Of a DNA stretch of 11,225 bases, positions 6,756-11,225 are shown piece after piece. The stretch's first letter is position 1. Each line of letters starts with the position of its first letter. The notes under the pieces are model-generated. The model was given only the letters and a program-made list of their open reading frames with translations, did not search any database and was not told the origin of the DNA. The DNA is from JANDLT01 sp041743485 (lineage in GTDB: Bacteria; Acidobacteriota; Blastocatellia; Pyrinomonadales; Pyrinomonadaceae). Position numbers and translations under genes: made by a program. Where the stretch lies: NCBI GenBank assembly GCA_041743485.1, contig JBGTMR010000132.1:1-11225 (forward strand), read 5' to 3'.

Positions 6756-8375
6756 TCAACGCGCTCTGACGTAATTCTTATTCAACCAACCTTGATCGGC
6801 TGACTTGGCATTTTGCTTCGGCGCGCCGTATTCAACCACTACGACGTTATACCATCCATTATCTTCGCTGACGATACGGACGCGCGAATTACGCGGAACT
6901 TTTCCGACAACCGGATTATTCGTTCCCGCTCCGCTCCGTAAGTTGACATCGGTGGTCGTCGAAAACTCACGCCCGACGGGGGATGTATTGACTTGTCCCG
7001 CGCCGCTGTTCGGGCGCGTATTGGCGCGCGTGTTGGTATTGGAAGTCGCGGCGGCGGGGACATTGCGATAATAACGAATCGTCGCCAAAACCATTCCAAC
7101 GGTGAAGACGATGAGAGCCAGCGCGACTATCCAGCCGCGCGAACGCTGCATAAAACCCGGCGACGCATCAGGTTCGTATGAATTGTCGCTTCTATCTGCA
7201 AATGAACCGTTGTTGCCGCGTGCTTCGGGGGCATCGGAAATGTCAACTACGATGCGATTGGGCGAAGCGTTGTTTTTAGGTTTCACCGCTGGAGACGAAT
7301 TTAAGATTGATGAATGCACTTCGGGTGCGGGCTGTAAATCTTGATTAAGCTTCGCCGCGATGTCTTGCGCGAAGTCGTTTTGAATTGGAACGGGCGGGGC
7401 GAAGGGGATTGTCGTCGTGCCGTCGGTCGCGGTTTCGCGGTGCGTCATCACGGCGGAGCGAAGCGCGTTCCAAAAAGCGGGGACGGAACGATAACGTGCC
7501 GCAGGGTTGGATTGCGTCGCCATTTTCAAAACTTCGCGCACCGCTTCCGCCCAAGGTTCTTGGCGAACGTGCGGCGGAAGATGAGTTATCGAACGCTGCG
7601 AAAATTCACGCGGCGCAGAACCCATCAGAAGCATGTACGTTGTTTTTGCGAGTGAATAAACATCGGCGGATGGTGTCAAGACGCCTTGATTTTCCGCATC
7701 CGGCATTGAAGCGGCTTGCAAATAACTTGAATCGAGCGGAGCGGTAATCGCCAACGGGTGATGTTCCGGCGGAGCGTAAAGGTCTGAGCCGACGCGCGTG
7801 ATGGCTTCGTCTTTGCCGTCAATAAACTTGATTTTAGCTACTCCGAAATCGGCAATCTTAACGGTTTTCTGGTCGGCGGTGAGCAACAGATTGTGCGGCT
7901 TGATGTCGCGGTGAATCACGCCTTTGGAATGAGCGTAAGCCAAGCCGTCGCAAACCTGTTCGAGATAGTAAAGAACATCGTCCACGCTCAAAGGTTGGCG
8001 GCGACACAGGGCGGCAAGGTCGCCGCCTTCCATGTATTCAAGCACGAGGTAGTGAAACGTGCGCCCGCCCAAATCAATCGCCGTTCCGTGTCCGAGTCGG
8101 CTGATGATGTGCGGGTGACGCACGCGGTCAATCGCCACCGCTTCATTGCGGAAATTCTCAATCAGCTTGTTCTCTAAATCCGCATCCGGCACACCTTGAA
8201 GAAATGAATTTAAGGCTTTGATAACGACCAACTTACCTTCGCCGTCTTCGGTGTTTGAGGAAGATTGTAAATCACGCGCGATGTAGATTTCGGCATAACT
8301 GCCGGGACTTCCAAGCCGCTCGATGACATCGTAGCGATTATCAATTCTCGAATGCTGAACTCGAAGCTCGCTCAT
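6756..8375 (-). CDS. Membrane-anchored Ser/Thr protein kinase with C-terminal SH3 domain
   Basis: A 539-residue Hanks-type kinase, the writer of the phosphorylation set here. Kinase domain about 15-310: catalytic K53 (VVIKAL), E78 (FRNEA), HRDIKPHN with D157, K159 and N162, DFG at 176-178, APPE at 201-204 and D238 (SADVYSLA). All catalytic residues are present. The glycine loop reads LGSPGSYAEIY (21-31), unusual in having Pro and Tyr where most kinases have small residues. The activation segment between DFG and APPE holds one Thr (T193) and one Ser (S197). A polar linker (about 311-412) leads to one membrane helix (WIVALALIVFTVGMVLATI, 415-433), a short N/T-rich stretch and an SH3_3-like domain (about 468-536; DVNLRSGAGTNNPVVGKV, GWYNVVV, GWLNKNYV) that should lie outside the membrane. 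Such domains bind peptidoglycan or peptides. ATG 8375 matches the kinase start; no clear ribosome site. Likely co-transcribed with the phosphatase gene upstream and the FHA gene downstream. Confidence 0.93.
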   Translation of the reverse strand: MSELRVQHSRIDNRYDVIERLGSPGSYAEIYIARDLQSSSNTEDGEGKLVVIKALNSFLQGVPDADLENKLIENFRNEAVAIDRVRHPHIISRLGHGTAIDLGGRTFHYLVLEYMEGGDLAALCRRQPLSVDDVLYYLEQVCDGLAYAHSKGVIHRDIKPHNLLLTADQKTVKIADFGVAKIKFIDGKDEAITRVGSDLYAPPEHHPLAITAPLDSSYLQAASMPDAENQGVLTPSADVYSLAKTTYMLLMGSAPREFSQRSITHLPPHVRQEPWAEAVREVLKMATQSNPAARYRSVPAFWNALRSAVMTHRETATDGTTTIPFAPPVPIQNDFAQDIAAKLNQDLQPAPEVHSSILNSSPAVKPKNNASPNRIVVDISDAPEARGNNGSFADRSDNSYEPDASPGFMQRSRGWIVALALIVFTVGMVLATIRYYRNVPAAATSNTNTRANTRPNSGAGQVNTSPVGREFSTTTDVNLRSGAGTNNPVVGKVPRNSRVRIVSEDNGWYNVVVVEYGAPKQNAKSADQGWLNKNYVRAR

Positions 8376-8562
8376 GAGGTTGGGTTGGTCGTTCGTGCGC
8401 CGGTTAAAGTCTTGGGAAAGGGAGTGAACAATTCAAGCTAAGTAGTAAATCGTAAATAGTGAATCGTAAATGGTAAAGACAAAATGTACGTCTGTCATAG
8501 TGAGCCTTGTTTTACAAACCCGACTTAATTATGTGCGATTACGTAACTTGATTATGTCCGCC
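8376..8562. other. 187-bp gap between phosphatase and kinase genes
   Basis: No gene is visible. It contains a 7-bp tandem repeat (8443-8477) and an imperfect direct repeat ACTTAATTATGT (8523-8534) and ACTTGATTATGT (8546-8557) ending just before the phosphatase stop. On the minus strand a TTGTCT, 18 bases, TATTTA arrangement could be a weak promoter for the kinase gene; the TATTTA falls within the repeat. This is tentative. Confidence 0.5.
8443..8477. repeat. Degenerate tandem repeat, five 7-bp units
   Basis: The units are TAGTAAA, TCGTAAA, TAGTGAA, TCGTAAA and TGGTAAA, all in register, with consensus TNGTAAA. No inverted partner is seen nearby. It resembles in design, though not in sequence, the other small arrays in this window and the heptameric short tandem repeats (STRR) known from cyanobacteria. 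Confidence 0.85.
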
Positions 8563-10191
8563 TTACTGCGGCGGTGTTTGTGAAGCGTTCGGATTTTCTG
8601 GTTGATTGTTAAATTGGTTATCGGGCTGACTGTTCGGCTGATTGCCCGGCTGATTGTTCGGCTGGTTGGTGATGCGCGCGCGCGCGAGCATTATGTATTC
8701 GTCAAGGAGTTTCGCGGCGTTCTGTATGCGTTGCGGCTCATTCGATTGCAAAGCGTTTTCGGCGGCTTGCAATGAGCGTCCGGCTGGTGTCGGTTGTCCG
8801 CCGTTTAATCTCGCGGCTTGGTTTTTGAAAAGTGAAATGACTTGAGCGAAGGTACTCGCGGCTTGCTCCGTTTCGCCTTTGTGCGCCCAAGCACGTCCGT
8901 ACAGATACATAAATTCGGGGTCGCTTTCCTTCATCGGGTCTTTACGCTTATCAATGTCCATGCGTAGCCACATATCGTCGGGACGCTCATCAACCGCCGC
9001 CTTGCGTTGTTCGTAAGACGCGCTGACGACGGGAAGCGGCGACGGTACGGATTCACGAGCCGCGTCGGGCGTCGTCGTGATGGGAATCACGTTGTATTGT
9101 TGAAACAAAGTCCAACCGTAAAAACCACCGAATCCGACGAGCGACAAAATCAGAAGTGTCAGTACGACTTTGACGAACCTTCCGCCGATGCTCGATTGTT
9201 TGCGAACGGGCGGCGAGGTGTCGTGTGATACGGGTGATGAATCGCGTGATTGGGGAATCGGGATGACGGTGCGCTCACCATTGGCTGAGGCGTTTTGAGA
9301 GAGAGCCGCCGGAGCAGGTTGGGCTTCAGTCTCGACGTGTGACGCAGATTCATCATGTCGGATGCGCGGACTTAGAGTCGTCTCATCATCATAAACCGGA
9401 GCTTGAGCGGCGGGGGACGATGTAAAAATTTGGTTTGCACGCGCACCGATGCGAATGATGACGGCGGTTAAATTATCTTCCGCCCCGCGTTGATAACAGA
9501 GTCGCTTGAGTTCTTCGCAGACCTCATCGAGGTCATCGTAATCGCGGAGATAGTTTTGTAATTCTTCGTCTTGGATGTGGCGCGTGATGCCGTCGGAGCA
9601 GAGCAGGTAAGTCGTGCCTTCGACTAGCGGGTGAGCGTGTAAATCAACTTCCACCGCCGCTTCAGCACCAAGGGCGCGGCTGATGATGTTGCGGTTCGGA
9701 TGCGCGGCGGCTTGTTCTTCGGTGATGAGTCCGGCGCGCAATTCTTCTTCGACAACCGAGTGATCAATCGTTTCGCGCGACAACACGCCTTCGGGGGTGG
9801 AGCGATAGATGCGCGAATCTCCGACGTGTCCGAAGGTGACGGAATCCGTTCCGATGTGAAGCGCGACGATAGTGGTCGCCATCATACTGACGCGACTGCC
9901 GCCCTTGCGCGTCATGCCGTAAATCGCGGCGTTGGCGCGTTGAATAGCGAGTTCCATTAAATCTTCGACATCATCTTCGGGCGTGTGACGACGGAAGGAT
10001 TCGCTCAAGGTTTCAATCGCGGTTTGCGATGCGACTTCGCCGGATTGCGCTCCGCCGACGCCATCGGCAACCGCGAAAATGCCGCGTTCCGCATCGGCAA
10101 GCAACGAATCTTCGTTGACCGGACGCTTTTCGCTTAAACCACGGTCGGTGACGGTGGCGATTGTGATGTGAAGTTTCGCGGCTGTCTGCAT
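8563..10191 (-). CDS. PP2C-family Ser/Thr phosphatase with membrane anchor and extracytoplasmic TPR-like region
   Basis: A 542-residue metal-dependent phosphatase, the eraser for the neighbouring kinase. The cytoplasmic catalytic domain spans about 8-250, with RPVNED (23-28), ADGVGG (42-47), GHVGDSR (121-127), CSDGIT (198-203) and EDNLT (238-242); the metal-binding aspartates D28, D43, D200 and D239 are in place. A 90-residue disordered linker contains DDETTLSP (268-275). One membrane helix follows (VVLTLLILSLVGFGGFYGW, 342-360). The outer part (about 395-505) is helical with a TPR-like repeat (FMYLYGRAWAHKGETEQAASTFAQ). The tail is a run of NQP tetrapeptides. PstP of mycobacteria has the same phosphatase-helix plan but only a short outer part. 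The ATG overlaps the stop of the upstream SEDS gene by one base (TAATG), so the two are probably translationally coupled. Confidence 0.93.
   Translation of the reverse strand: MQTAAKLHITIATVTDRGLSEKRPVNEDSLLADAERGIFAVADGVGGAQSGEVASQTAIETLSESFRRHTPEDDVEDLMELAIQRANAAIYGMTRKGGSRVSMMATTIVALHIGTDSVTFGHVGDSRIYRSTPEGVLSRETIDHSVVEEELRAGLITEEQAAAHPNRNIISRALGAEAAVEVDLHAHPLVEGTTYLLCSDGITRHIQDEELQNYLRDYDDLDEVCEELKRLCYQRGAEDNLTAVIIRIGARANQIFTSSPAAQAPVYDDETTLSPRIRHDESASHVETEAQPAPAALSQNASANGERTVIPIPQSRDSSPVSHDTSPPVRKQSSIGGRFVKVVLTLLILSLVGFGGFYGWTLFQQYNVIPITTTPDAARESVPSPLPVVSASYEQRKAAVDERPDDMWLRMDIDKRKDPMKESDPEFMYLYGRAWAHKGETEQAASTFAQVISLFKNQAARLNGGQPTPAGRSLQAAENALQSNEPQRIQNAAKLLDEYIMLARARITNQPNNQPGNQPNSQPDNQFNNQPENPNASQTPPQ
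8587..8667 (-). repeat. Coding 12-bp minisatellite, NQP tetrapeptide repeats at the phosphatase C-terminus
   Basis: The last residues (509-535) read as tetrads NQPN, NQPG, NQPN, SQPD, NQFN, NQPE, NPNA. On the plus strand the units are variants of GGCTGATTGTTC. Repeats like this expand and contract by slippage, so copy number may vary between strains. The tail should be unstructured and lie outside the membrane. Confidence 0.8.
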
Positions 10192-11225
10192 TATTCGACT
10201 GCCTCCAAAACAGCGGGACGTTCATCCGTTTGCTGTACGGGGCGAGAGTTTGTTGTCTGACGACCAAATGCTTCAATGTCTTTCGCGTTGCGGTGTGAGA
10301 ATGCCATCAGAAGCCCAAGCATCGCAAACGATGTAATAAGCGAAAAGCCGCCGTGAGAGACAAACGGCAAGGTGATTCCGGTCATCGGCAAGGCGCGAAG
10401 TACGCCGCCCGTATTGACGAGAGCCTGCAAACCGATAAACGCCGTGAACCCGGCGGCGCACAATTTCGAGAACATATCGCGGGCGTCAATCGCCGTCCGC
10501 ACGCCCGCGTTGACAAGAATAATCAACGCGAGAAAGAGAACCGCCCCGCCGAGTAATCCTAATTCTTCGGCAATCGCGGCGTAAATATAATCGGAATCCG
10601 CGACCGGAATCACTTCGGAAAATCCCAAGCCCAAACCTCTGCCAGTCATGCCGCCCGACACGATTCCGAACGTCGCCTGCGCGGGTTGAAACGCGATACG
10701 GTCAAACCAAATGTCGGTGTTAACGGTGCGCCGCATCGCGGGCGACTCGGTGGCGAGTTCGCGCAACTTGGCGTCGTCCGCGAGTGCCTCTTGATAATCG
10801 CCCTTCCACCAATCGGTATCGGTCGGCGGCGGGTTGAAACCGTCGAGCCACAGGTGAAAGCGTTGTTGAATGCGCGCAGGAAGCGCGGCTTTAATCGGAG
10901 ATGCAAGCGTCGGAAGAAGCGGAACTTTCTCTTGCGTCTCACGCGGCAAAGCACCGACGACCAGCACGCCGATGATGAACGCGACCGAACCGACGAATAA
11001 TAAAAGCTGAACCGGACGCCGCACCGCGACGAGATACAGCGTCGCGTAAGCTCCGGCGAAAACCATCATCTGACCGAAATCTTTGAGAGCGAAAAAAGGT
11101 ATGAACGGCATCATCGCCATCACGACGAGCGGCACGATGTCGCGCGCGCGCGGAATGCCCCAGTAGGTTTGCGCGAGGTTGCGATAGAGCGCGGTCAGCA
11201 CGCCCGCGAAGCCGACGAGCAGAGG
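10191..11225 (-). CDS. FtsW/RodA/SpoVE-family (SEDS) peptidoglycan glycosyltransferase (N-terminus outside window)
   Basis: An integral membrane polymerase that builds glycan strands from lipid II, together with a class B penicillin-binding protein. The frame is open to the window edge, so the GTG at 11201 is not the start; about four N-terminal membrane segments are missing. Seen here: DFGQMMVFAGAY (the D-GT motif region), a long outer loop starting RFHLWLDGF, SGGMTGRGLGLGFSEVIP, then DSDYIYAAIAEELGLLGG and the signature LVNTGGVLRALPMTGITLPFVSHGGFSLI. About six membrane segments are visible. FtsW and RodA cannot be told apart from this part; location next to a PP2C gene resembles mycobacterial rodA. 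The outer loop between WLDGF and SGGMTG (about 10660-10850) is some 40 residues longer than I expect. The cytoplasmic tail of about 35 residues is polar. The stop overlaps the phosphatase start. Confidence 0.93.
   Translation of the reverse strand, partial: PLLVGFAGVLTALYRNLAQTYWGIPRARDIVPLVVMAMMPFIPFFALKDFGQMMVFAGAYATLYLVAVRRPVQLLLFVGSVAFIIGVLVVGALPRETQEKVPLLPTLASPIKAALPARIQQRFHLWLDGFNPPPTDTDWWKGDYQEALADDAKLRELATESPAMRRTVNTDIWFDRIAFQPAQATFGIVSGGMTGRGLGLGFSEVIPVADSDYIYAAIAEELGLLGGAVLFLALIILVNAGVRTAIDARDMFSKLCAAGFTAFIGLQALVNTGGVLRALPMTGITLPFVSHGGFSLITSFAMLGLLMAFSHRNAKDIEAFGRQTTNSRPVQQTDERPAVLEAVE

Noticed and set aside
8443..8477. Iterons of a replication origin or a CRISPR fragment
   Set aside because: Units are 7 bp without spacers, there is no dnaA or rep gene nearby, and the same kind of array occurs elsewhere in the window.

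Overview
The window holds seven protein-coding genes in two convergent blocks. Genes sit close together, base composition is moderately GC-rich by eye, and nothing looks like phage, plasmid, tRNA, rRNA, CRISPR or transposase. My best guess for the source is an environmental Gram-negative bacterium of the Acidobacteriota, class Blastocatellia. This rests on the combination of a DUF3662-like/FHA protein, a kinase with an SH3 domain, a PP2C phosphatase and a SEDS protein, plus short degenerate tandem repeats in the gaps. It is an inference from impression; a 16S or marker-gene check was not possible.

Left block, + strand (1-5603): the 3' end of a dipeptide/oligopeptide ABC permease (DppC/OppC-like), then the two paired ATPases (DppD/OppD-like and DppF/OppF-like) joined by an ATGA overlap. 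A 335-bp leader-like gap with several possible RNA hairpins follows. After it comes a large diguanylate cyclase with a PocR-like sensory domain, GAF domains and a GGEEF catalytic domain with an intact I-site.

Right block, - strand (11225-5688, read leftwards): a FtsW/RodA-family peptidoglycan polymerase cut by the window edge, a membrane-anchored PP2C phosphatase overlapping it by one base, a membrane-anchored Ser/Thr kinase with an extracytoplasmic SH3 domain, and an FHA-domain phosphothreonine reader. This is a complete write-erase-read set for Ser/Thr phosphorylation next to a cell-wall polymerase. It parallels the mycobacterial fhaA-fhaB-pstP-rodA-pbpA-pknA-pknB locus, but with an SH3 sensor in place of PASTA repeats and a TPR-like region on the phosphatase.

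Most gaps between genes hold short degenerate tandem repeats with a 7-, 8- or 9-bp period, each with a different unit. In two places the repeats form long, near-perfect inverted repeats: one covers the start codon of the first ATPase gene (742-829), the other lies between the two convergent blocks (5616-5664). A third, ordinary inverted repeat (6617-6743) lies between the kinase and FHA genes. These repeat structures and the kinase/phosphatase/FHA/SEDS arrangement are the parts most worth following up.
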